A DNA stretch of 64,000 nucleotides, from contig NZ_KE386822.1 of assembly GCF_000428945.1 (NCBI RefSeq), positions 124,001-188,000 on the forward strand, read 5' to 3'. This document shows, in pieces, positions 58,675 through 64,000 of the stretch; position 1 is the first letter of the stretch; each line of letters opens with the position of its first letter. The notes beneath the pieces are model-generated. The model was not told where the DNA came from. It did no database searches and worked only from the letters and a program-made list of their open reading frames with translations. The stretch comes from Hamadaea tsunoensis DSM 44101 (GTDB taxonomy: Bacteria > Actinomycetota > Actinomycetes > Mycobacteriales > Micromonosporaceae). The translations under genes were made by a program, and so were the position numbers.

Positions 58675-59514
58675 ATGTCACAGATCGAGATCTGGCAGGC
58701 CGTTGTCCTCGGTGTCGTCGAAGGCATCACCGAGTTCCTACCGATCTCGTCGACGGGGCACCTGACGATCGCCGAACAGCTCATGAACCTCGACATCACC
58801 GACGAGGGGATCACGGCGTACACGGCCGTGATCCAGATGGGTGCGATCGCCGCCGCCGTCATCTACTTCTTCAAGGACATCAAGCGGTTGGTGGTCGGGT
58901 TCGTCCGGGGGCTGTTCTCGGCCTCCGGCCGCCAGTCCTTCGACTGGCGCATGGCCTGGTACGTGATCATCGGCTCGATCCCGGTGGGCGTCGTCGGCTT
59001 CCTCGCCCAGGACTTCATCAAGGGCAGCCTGCGCAGCCTCTGGGTGGTGGCCGGGGCGCTCATCCTCTGGAGCGTCCCGATGGCGTTCGCCGAGCACGCC
59101 GCGACCCAGATCAAGGGCGAGACCGGCATGCGGATGAAGGACTCGATCATCATCGGCCTCACCCAGTGCCTCGCGCTGATCCCCGGCGTCTCGCGCTCCG
59201 GCGCCACCATCACCGCCGGCCTGCTGCGCGACTTCGACCGCGTCACCGCCACCCGCCTGTCGTTCTTCCTCGGCATCCCGGCCCTCACGGCCGCGGGGCT
59301 CTACGAGCTCAAGGACGCGCTGTCGGGACCGTCCGTCGGCACCACGGCGCTCGTCGTGGGCACGGTCGTGAGCTTCCTCGTCGCGTACGCGGCCATCGCC
59401 TGGCTGCTGAAGTTCGTCGCCCACCACACGATGATGACCTTCGTCTGGTACCGGGTGGCCATCGGTTTGGTGATCATCGGGCTGCTGGCCACGAACGTCA
59501 TCGCGGCGACCTAG
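58675..59514 (+). CDS. uppP: Undecaprenyl-diphosphate phosphatase
   Basis: 279 residues with eight hydrophobic segments. Catalytic segments EGITEFLPISSTGHL near 16-30 and PGVSRSGATI near 170-180 with the required Glu, Ser and Arg residues. It recycles the C55 lipid carrier of the cell wall and can confer bacitracin tolerance. The ATG is the next base after the LLM stop. Confidence 0.93.
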   Translation: MSQIEIWQAVVLGVVEGITEFLPISSTGHLTIAEQLMNLDITDEGITAYTAVIQMGAIAAAVIYFFKDIKRLVVGFVRGLFSASGRQSFDWRMAWYVIIGSIPVGVVGFLAQDFIKGSLRSLWVVAGALILWSVPMAFAEHAATQIKGETGMRMKDSIIIGLTQCLALIPGVSRSGATITAGLLRDFDRVTATRLSFFLGIPALTAAGLYELKDALSGPSVGTTALVVGTVVSFLVAYAAIAWLLKFVAHHTMMTFVWYRVAIGLVIIGLLATNVIAAT

Positions 59515-59524
59515 ACTTCACCCA

Positions 59525-59554
59525 ATGAGCACAGTCCTGCCGGTACGCCGATGA
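59525..59554 (+). other. Mini-ORF created by tandem duplication of a start region
   Basis: Bases 59525-59550 (start ATGAGCACAGTCCTG...) are a copy of 59551-59576 (start ATGAGCACCGTTCTG...). The first copy reads M-S-T-V-L-P-V-R-R then TGA, which overlaps the true start ATG of the histidine phosphatase (ATGA). The mini-ORF could couple or dampen translation. Confidence 0.65.
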
Positions 59555-60222
59555 GCACCGTTCTGCTGGTACGCCACGGGCGCACGACCGCCAACGCGGA
59601 AGGCGTACTGGCCGGGGATCTGCCGGTCGAGCTGGACGACCGCGGTCGCGAGCAGGCGACGGCGGTCGGCACACGGCTGGCCGGCCTGCCGCTGGCCGAG
59701 GTGGTGAGCAGCCCGCTGCGCCGCTGCCGGCAGACGCTGGAGCTGGCGCTGCCGGGGCGGGTGCCGTCGGTCGAGCCGGGCCTGACCGAGTGCGGCTACG
59801 GCTCCTGGGTGGGCAAGTCGCTCAAGGAGCTGGCCAAGGATCCACTGTGGACGACGGTGCAGCAGCACCCGGCCGCGGTGACCTTCCCCGGCGGCGAGGC
59901 CATGGCCGCGATGGCCACCCGGGCCGTCGCCGCCGTCCGTGCCTGGGACGCCCGGGTGACGGCGGAGCACGGCGCGGACGCGCTCTGGGTGGCGTCCAGC
60001 CACGGCGACGTGATCAAGGCGATCGTGGCCGACGCGCTCGGCCTGCATCTCGACCTGTTCCAGCGGATCAGCGTCGACCCCGGCTCGGTGACGATCATCC
60101 GGTACACGCCGCACCGGCCGTTCCTGCTGCGCCTGTCGGACACGGGCGGCGACCTGGCCGGCCTCATCCAGAAGGCGGCCACCGTCCCCGCCGGCGACGC
60201 CCCCGTAGGCGGCACCGCCTGA
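59551..60222 (+). CDS. Histidine phosphatase family protein
   Basis: 223 residues, phosphoglycerate-mutase-like. Catalytic RHGRTTAN with His9, another basic in SSPLRRCRQT, Glu in LTECGYG, and SSHGDVIKA with the second His. It resembles the MSMEG_4193-type group. ATG 59551; a duplicated upstream copy is a decoy start. Confidence 0.88.
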   Translation: MSTVLLVRHGRTTANAEGVLAGDLPVELDDRGREQATAVGTRLAGLPLAEVVSSPLRRCRQTLELALPGRVPSVEPGLTECGYGSWVGKSLKELAKDPLWTTVQQHPAAVTFPGGEAMAAMATRAVAAVRAWDARVTAEHGADALWVASSHGDVIKAIVADALGLHLDLFQRISVDPGSVTIIRYTPHRPFLLRLSDTGGDLAGLIQKAATVPAGDAPVGGTA

Positions 60223-60250
60223 CGCACCTCCACCCCGGCTCACTCCGCCA

Positions 60251-60327
60251 TGATCCGGTTTGGATCAGGGAAATCACCCGAATCTTGGTCCAAGATTACG
60301 TGGCGATCCCTGATCCGAACGTGATCA
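60251..60327. repeat. Palindromic repeat family A, copy 3
   Basis: 77 bases from TGATCCGGTTTGGATCAGGG to TGATCA, with AATCACCCGAATCTTGG and its partial complement. The length equals copy 1; the right arm has more changes. Between the phosphatase and the protease gene. Confidence 0.85.
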
Positions 60328-60391
60328 AGCCGGGGTGTTCGCCGTGGGCGAAGCATGGATGAGGATGGCTCGATCCGGCGTTGCGACGGGC

Positions 60392-61315
60392 ATGGAAGAT
60401 GACGCCCTGGACGCCTATTCGCAGGTGGTCACCTCGGTGGCCGCGAACCTGCTGCCGAGCGTGGCCAGCCTGGAGGTGCGTACGCCCGGCGGTGCCGGAG
60501 CCGGTTCCGCCGTCCTGTTCACCGCCGACGGATTCCTGCTGACCAGCGCGCACGTCGTCGGCTCGGCCAAGGTCGGCTCGGCCGAGTTCGGCGACGGCGA
60601 GCAGCGCCGGTTCGACGTCGTCGGCACCGACCCGCTCGCCGACCTGGCCGTGATCCGGGTCGGCACGGCCGACGCGCCCGCGGCCACCCTCGGCGACGCC
60701 GACGAACTGCGGGTCGGCCAGCTCGTCGTCGCCGTCGGCAACCCGCTCGGCCTGGCCGGTTCGGTGACCGCCGGGGTGGTCAGCGCCCTCGGCCGTTCCC
60801 TGCCCGTACGCGACGGCCGCCGCGCCCGGCTCATCGACGACGTGATCCAGACCGACGCGGCCCTGAACCCCGGCAACTCCGGTGGCGCCCTGGCCGACTC
60901 GCGTTCCCGGGTGGTCGGCGTGAACACGGCGGTGGCCGGGGTCGGCCTCGGCCTCGCCGTCCCCATCAATGCCAACACCCGCCACATCATCACGGACCTG
61001 ATGACCCACGGCCGCGTACGCCGGGCCTGGCTGGGCGTCGCCGGAGTGCCGGTCGCGCTGCCGCCCGCGGTGGCCGAACGGCTCGGCCACCGCCGGGGAC
61101 TGCGGGTCGTCGAGGTGGTGCCGGGATCTCCGGCGGGAGTGGCCGGGCTGTACCTCGGCGACGTGCTGGTCAGCGCGGACGGGAAACCGGTCCAAGGGGT
61201 GCAGGACGTTCAGCGGCTGATGCTGCGCCCGGCGATCGGCCGCCGGCTGCCGATGACGGTCCTGCGCCGCGGCGCCTTCGTCGACGTGGTCGCGGTCCCG
61301 TCCGAGCTCTCCTGA
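60392..61315 (+). CDS. HtrA-like serine protease with PDZ domain, no signal peptide
   Basis: 307 residues. Trypsin-like domain with LTSAHVV (His), DPLADLAVIRV (Asp), and NPGNSGGAL (Ser), then a PDZ domain (GLRVVEVVPGSPAGVAGLY). Start ATG 60392 is chosen (MEDDALDAYS); two ATGs and an earlier reading upstream are possible, but none adds a signal peptide. The absence of a membrane anchor is unusual for HtrA proteins and suggests a cytosolic form. Confidence 0.82.
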   Translation: MEDDALDAYSQVVTSVAANLLPSVASLEVRTPGGAGAGSAVLFTADGFLLTSAHVVGSAKVGSAEFGDGEQRRFDVVGTDPLADLAVIRVGTADAPAATLGDADELRVGQLVVAVGNPLGLAGSVTAGVVSALGRSLPVRDGRRARLIDDVIQTDAALNPGNSGGALADSRSRVVGVNTAVAGVGLGLAVPINANTRHIITDLMTHGRVRRAWLGVAGVPVALPPAVAERLGHRRGLRVVEVVPGSPAGVAGLYLGDVLVSADGKPVQGVQDVQRLMLRPAIGRRLPMTVLRRGAFVDVVAVPSELS

Positions 61316-61351
61316 CCCTTTTCAAAATCAAGATCAAATTCATGTCCCAGG

Positions 61352-61447
61352 TCCGTCGATCTCACCTCCGCTCCTCGCGCGGGAGACCGGTCGGCCCCGT
61401 CACATGACGTGACGGGGCCTCCCTGCCAGGTGAGTGGGGCGAAGCAT
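61352..61447. repeat. Module E copy R4 with strong hairpin
   Basis: Inverse copy of module E (shared GTCGATCTCACCTCCGCTCC and TGCCAGGTGAGTGGGGCGAA words) in which the centre is replaced by a 10-bp stem GGCCCCGTCA / TGACGGGGCC (61393-61402 and 61410-61419). It lies between convergent genes and fits a terminator. Confidence 0.75.
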
Positions 61448-61459
61448 CGGTCGCCGCGG

Positions 61460-62884
61460 TCAGGCGACGGCCATCGGCTCCGGCAGGGCCTCCGCGTCCG
61501 CCGCGGATGCCTCCGGTGTCACGGATGCCGCCGGAAGGAAGAGGGCGAAGACCGTCGCCACGGCCAGGACGGCTGCCCCGATCCATTCGGCGGCGCGGGT
61601 TCCGTCCACGAAGGACTGTGCCGAAGCGTAGCCGCCCACCGAGGAGAAGACCGTGCCCAGGGCCGCCACCCCGAGGACGGTGCCGAGCTGGCGGAGCGCG
61701 TTCGACGTGCCCGAGGCCACGCCCTGCAGGCGTACCGGCGCGAAGTCGATGGTCAGCCGGGCGATCGGGGCGAAGAACAGGCCCATGCCCGCGCCGGCGA
61801 GCACGAACGCGGGCACCAGCCGGCCGTACGCGACCTCCGGCGACAGGACCACGGCCAGCCAGCCGATGCCGGCGGCCTGCAGGGCGAGCCCGAGGGCGAG
61901 GATGCGCCGGGCGCCGAGGCGGTCGCTGAACATCCCCGCGAGCGGGGCGGTGAGGACCGGCATCGCCGTCCACGGCAGCGTGCGTACGCCCGCTTCGAGG
62001 GGCGAGTAGCCCTGGACGGTCTGCAGGAACTGGGCGCCGAGGAAGACCGCGCCGAACATGCCGAACGCCATCAGCAGGGCGACCGTGTTCGTCAGAGCGA
62101 ACCCGCGGCTGCGGAACAGGCCGAGCGGGATCATCGGGGCCGGGGCGCGCAGTTCCCAGAGCAGGAACGCCGCCAGCAGCACGCCGCCGCCGACCAGCCC
62201 GGTAAGCACCTGGGCGCTCGTCCAGCCGTGCTGGTTGCCGCGGACCATGCCGAAGACGACGCCGAACAGGCCGAGGGTCGCGAGCACGGTGCCGACCGGG
62301 TCGAGGCGGCCGGCCCCGCCGCGGCTCTCGCGTACGCCGAAAAGGACCGGCAGCAGCAGGAGGCCGATGGGGACGTTGACCCAGAAGATCCACTGCCAGG
62401 ACCAGTACTCGGTGATGGCGCCGCCGATGACCGGGCCGAGCGCGACGCCGAGGCCGGCGGTGGCGCTCCAGACGCCGAAGGCGACCCCGCGGCGCTGCGG
62501 CGGGACGACGCTGGCCAGCAGCGTCAGGGTGAGCGGCATGGCGATCGCTCCGCCGACGCCCTGGACGGCGCGCGCGGCGATCAGGATGCCGATGTTCGGC
62601 GCGAGCGCGGCGGCCGCGGAGGCCAGCGTGAAGACGACCAGGCCGATGGTGAACAGCCGGCGGCGGCCGAACCGGTCGCCCAGCGCGGCCCCGGTGAGCA
62701 GGAAGACCGCGAAGCTGAGCGTGTACGCGTTGACCGTCCACTCCAGACCTTCGAGGCCGGCGTCCAGCTTGAGCCGGATGACGGGCAGCGCGTTGGTGAC
62801 GACGAGGTTGTCCATCGAGACCATGAAGACGGCCACGCTGGCCGCGATCCAGGTCCAGAGGGGCCGCGGTACGCGGGTGGTCAT
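61460..62884 (-). CDS. MFS drug exporter, DHA2 (EmrB/QacA) type
   Basis: 474 residues with about 14 membrane spans. Motif A GDRFGRRRLF after the second span, motif C GVALGPVIGG, and the D1 motif SMDNLVVTNALP near the start, all typical of 14-span DHA2 exporters. Its ATG (62884) follows an operator palindrome at 62904-62919. The TetR gene directly upstream likely represses it. Confidence 0.9.
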   Translation of the reverse strand: MTTRVPRPLWTWIAASVAVFMVSMDNLVVTNALPVIRLKLDAGLEGLEWTVNAYTLSFAVFLLTGAALGDRFGRRRLFTIGLVVFTLASAAAALAPNIGILIAARAVQGVGGAIAMPLTLTLLASVVPPQRRGVAFGVWSATAGLGVALGPVIGGAITEYWSWQWIFWVNVPIGLLLLPVLFGVRESRGGAGRLDPVGTVLATLGLFGVVFGMVRGNQHGWTSAQVLTGLVGGGVLLAAFLLWELRAPAPMIPLGLFRSRGFALTNTVALLMAFGMFGAVFLGAQFLQTVQGYSPLEAGVRTLPWTAMPVLTAPLAGMFSDRLGARRILALGLALQAAGIGWLAVVLSPEVAYGRLVPAFVLAGAGMGLFFAPIARLTIDFAPVRLQGVASGTSNALRQLGTVLGVAALGTVFSSVGGYASAQSFVDGTRAAEWIGAAVLAVATVFALFLPAASVTPEASAADAEALPEPMAVA

Positions 62885-62903
62885 GTCGAGCTCCTAGGAT
62901 GTG

Positions 62904-62919
62904 TAGTGATCAGTCACTA
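62904..62919 (-). promoter_or_regulatory. Operator of the MFS gene
   Basis: TAGTGATCAGTCACTA: 6-base arms TAGTGA / TCACTA around TCAG, 20 bases before the start. A TetR-type operator, compare 63505-63522. Confidence 0.65.
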
Positions 62920-62960
62920 ACTTTCCGTGGCACAAAAAAACGCCCCGGGGCAGGAGAAGC

Positions 62961-63497
62961 TCACCAGCCCTGGAGCGAGTCGCCCAGGCGTTCCTTGATA
63001 CGGGGCAGATCCATGGCGGCGAAGACGTTGAGCAGCATGCCCTTGGCCATGAACTGCATGATCTCCTGGTCGTCGGCGCCGGACAGGCGCTGGGCGTGCG
63101 CCCAGAGGCGGCCCATGCCGCGGCGGGTGACGTCGCGGACCTCTTCGTCCTGGCACGCCACCGCCCACATCTGCAGCTGGAGCTGGAGGGTCTCGCGGTT
63201 CTCCAGCAGGCTGTTGTAGGCCAGCCCGATCGCGCGCAGGGCATCGGACGGCGGGAGGTCGCCGGCGGCCTCCTCGAACATGTCCGAGATCCGGTCGAAG
63301 CAGCGCTGGATCGCGGCCAGGAAGATCGCCTTCTTGGACGGGAACAGCCGGAACAGGTAGGGCTGCGAGACGCCGACCCGGCGCGCGATGGCGTCGGTGG
63401 TGGTCGCCTGCAGGCCGTTCTGGCCGAACTCGATCATGGCGGCGTCGAGGACGGCTTCCCGCCGCTCGTCGGCGCTCATGCGGGTCCGTGTGGCCAT
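62961..63497 (-). CDS. TetR family repressor of the MFS exporter
   Basis: 178 residues. Helix-turn-helix TTTDAIARRVGVSQPYLFRLFPSKKAIF (residues about 33-60) and a helical ligand domain with LQLQLQMWAVACQDEEV. ATG 63497 is followed by an operator-like palindrome at 63505-63522 on the upstream side. It sits directly before the exporter gene on the same strand, with 76 bases between; the second operator is there. Confidence 0.88.
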   Translation of the reverse strand: MATRTRMSADERREAVLDAAMIEFGQNGLQATTTDAIARRVGVSQPYLFRLFPSKKAIFLAAIQRCFDRISDMFEEAAGDLPPSDALRAIGLAYNSLLENRETLQLQLQMWAVACQDEEVRDVTRRGMGRLWAHAQRLSGADDQEIMQFMAKGMLLNVFAAMDLPRIKERLGDSLQGW

Positions 63498-63504
63498 GCC
63501 CCCA

Positions 63505-63522
63505 AGTTATTGGTCGATAACT
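63505..63522 (-). promoter_or_regulatory. Autoregulatory operator of the TetR gene
   Basis: AGTTATTGGTCGATAACT: 6-base arms AGTTAT / ATAACT. It lies 8 bases upstream of the TetR start. Confidence 0.6.
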
Positions 63523-63528
63523 AACCTG

Positions 63529-63582
63529 TCAAGCAGATGGTTCCGATCAAGCAGATGGTTCCGATCAAGCGGATGGTTCCGA
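63529..63582 (-). repeat. 18-base tandem repeat across the MOSC gene end
   Basis: Three units of TCAAGCAGATGGTTCCGA (last with one change). Read on the gene's strand each encodes S-E-P-S-A and a TGA stop, so the last six codons are present three times. All stops are in frame. Confidence 0.9.
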
Positions 63583-64000
63583 GAGGGGTGTGACGGGGTC
63601 GCCGAGGCGGATGACGCCGGGCGACAGCGGGACCAGCCGTACGCCGAACCACGTCTTGCCGTCCCAGCGCCGGTACCTCGACAACGTGCGGATCGGTTCC
63701 TTCCCCGTCCGGAACGTCCCCGCGTCGATGGTCGTCAGCACGCACCGGTCGCAGACTTCGGCGAAGCGGAACTCGACGCCGCCGACGCGTACGCCGGGCC
63801 AGGTGTCCTCCGCGAACGGTTCCGGGGCGCCGTCGACCACCAGGCTCGGGCGGAATCGCGAGATCGGCAGGGGTTCGGGCACCTCCTCGCCGCGTTCGGC
63901 CGCGTCCTGCGCGATCCAGTCGTTGAGTTGCCGCATCGAGGCGGTGCTGGCCAGCAGCAGGGGCCCTGCGTCCGAGAGGTTGAGCGGGTCGCCCGGCCGG
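63565..64000 (-). CDS. MOSC domain protein, C-terminal part cut by window edge
   Basis: The open frame continues past the window to the right; 145 codons are seen. MOSC beta-barrel segment (DPLNLSDAGPLLLASTASM), then the MOSC core with SRFRPSLVV, FAEDTW, and the C-D-R-C (usual Cys) segment in FAEVCDRCVLTT, with GDPVTP at the end. Such proteins carry sulphur or molybdenum-cofactor-related functions (YcbX-like). Its last codons are part of a tandem repeat. Confidence 0.85.
   Translation of the reverse strand, partial: RPGDPLNLSDAGPLLLASTASMRQLNDWIAQDAAERGEEVPEPLPISRFRPSLVVDGAPEPFAEDTWPGVRVGGVEFRFAEVCDRCVLTTIDAGTFRTGKEPIRTLSRYRRWDGKTWFGVRLVPLSPGVIRLGDPVTPLSEPSA

Noticed and set aside
1-64000. 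tRNA or rRNA genes, integrase, prophage or insertion sequence
   Set aside because: No T-loop words in a cloverleaf setting, and no transposase or integrase reading frames were found on either strand.

Overview
The window is chromosomal DNA of a high-GC actinobacterium, most likely a Micromonosporaceae member (Actinoplanes, Dactylosporangium or a relative). The evidence is strongly GC-biased third codon positions, leaderless start codons next to TANNNT hexamers, an F420-dependent LLM oxidoreductase, NgcEFG sugar transporters, an incomplete conservon, and heavy use of the hexamer GTACGC/GCGTAC. I see no rRNA, tRNA, CRISPR array, integrase or transposase. It reads as ordinary chromosome, but with unusually rich palindromic repeats between genes.

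Layout. 1-3.1 kb: cut acetyltransferase gene, then a class III aminotransferase and methylmalonate-semialdehyde dehydrogenase pair (beta-amino acid or pyrimidine catabolism). 3.3-12.5 kb: two tandem sugar-uptake modules, [78-bp element, RpiR regulator, ngcEFG] then [same element, SIS-domain gene, ngcEFG], produced by segmental duplication. 12.5-18.2 kb: family A DNA polymerase-like gene and a 1322-residue secreted multidomain protein. 18.4-24 kb: ABC exporter with a LolA-like protein, divergent from a response regulator and histidine kinase. 23.9-29.7 kb: DUF2306/TetR pair with twin operators, amidase and GH25 lysozyme-like pair, MpaB-like protein and others. 29.8-31.8 kb: fused anthranilate synthase trpEG behind a trp attenuator with a WW leader peptide. 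31.9-33.4 kb: two-gene remnant of a conservon (ATPase plus roadblock protein). 33.6-43.3 kb: a reverse-strand cluster of TPR/FN3 protein, FN3/beta-propeller protein, MoxR, DUF58, transglutaminase-like protein and kinase-like protein; the last two lack their catalytic residues.

43.4-50.5 kb: GH76 mannanase, Smr and DUF3105 proteins, a LacI regulator, and a GNAT plus N-acylamino-acid-racemase pair. 50.5-51.8 kb: long repeat region. 51.8-64 kb: SGNH esterase, M20 peptidase, aldo/keto reductase, polytopic membrane protein, LLM oxidoreductase, UppP, histidine phosphatase, HtrA-like protease, MFS exporter with its TetR, and a cut MOSC-domain gene.

The most unusual content lies between genes. (1) A modular composite repeat, delimited by a motif TTGTCGCGACTGTCCGATAT, occurs at 21.6, 28.1, 50.5 and (partly) 61.35 kb. 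The 28.4 and 50.5 kb copies are inverted and almost identical over about 380 bp. (2) Two other families of GATC-flanked palindromes are present: 77-90 bp in three copies and 68 bp in two copies. (3) Four genes end in short tandem repeats that repeat the stop codon. None of these needs a protein-coding explanation. The sugar modules, the trp attenuator and the pseudoenzyme cluster are the clearest functional units.
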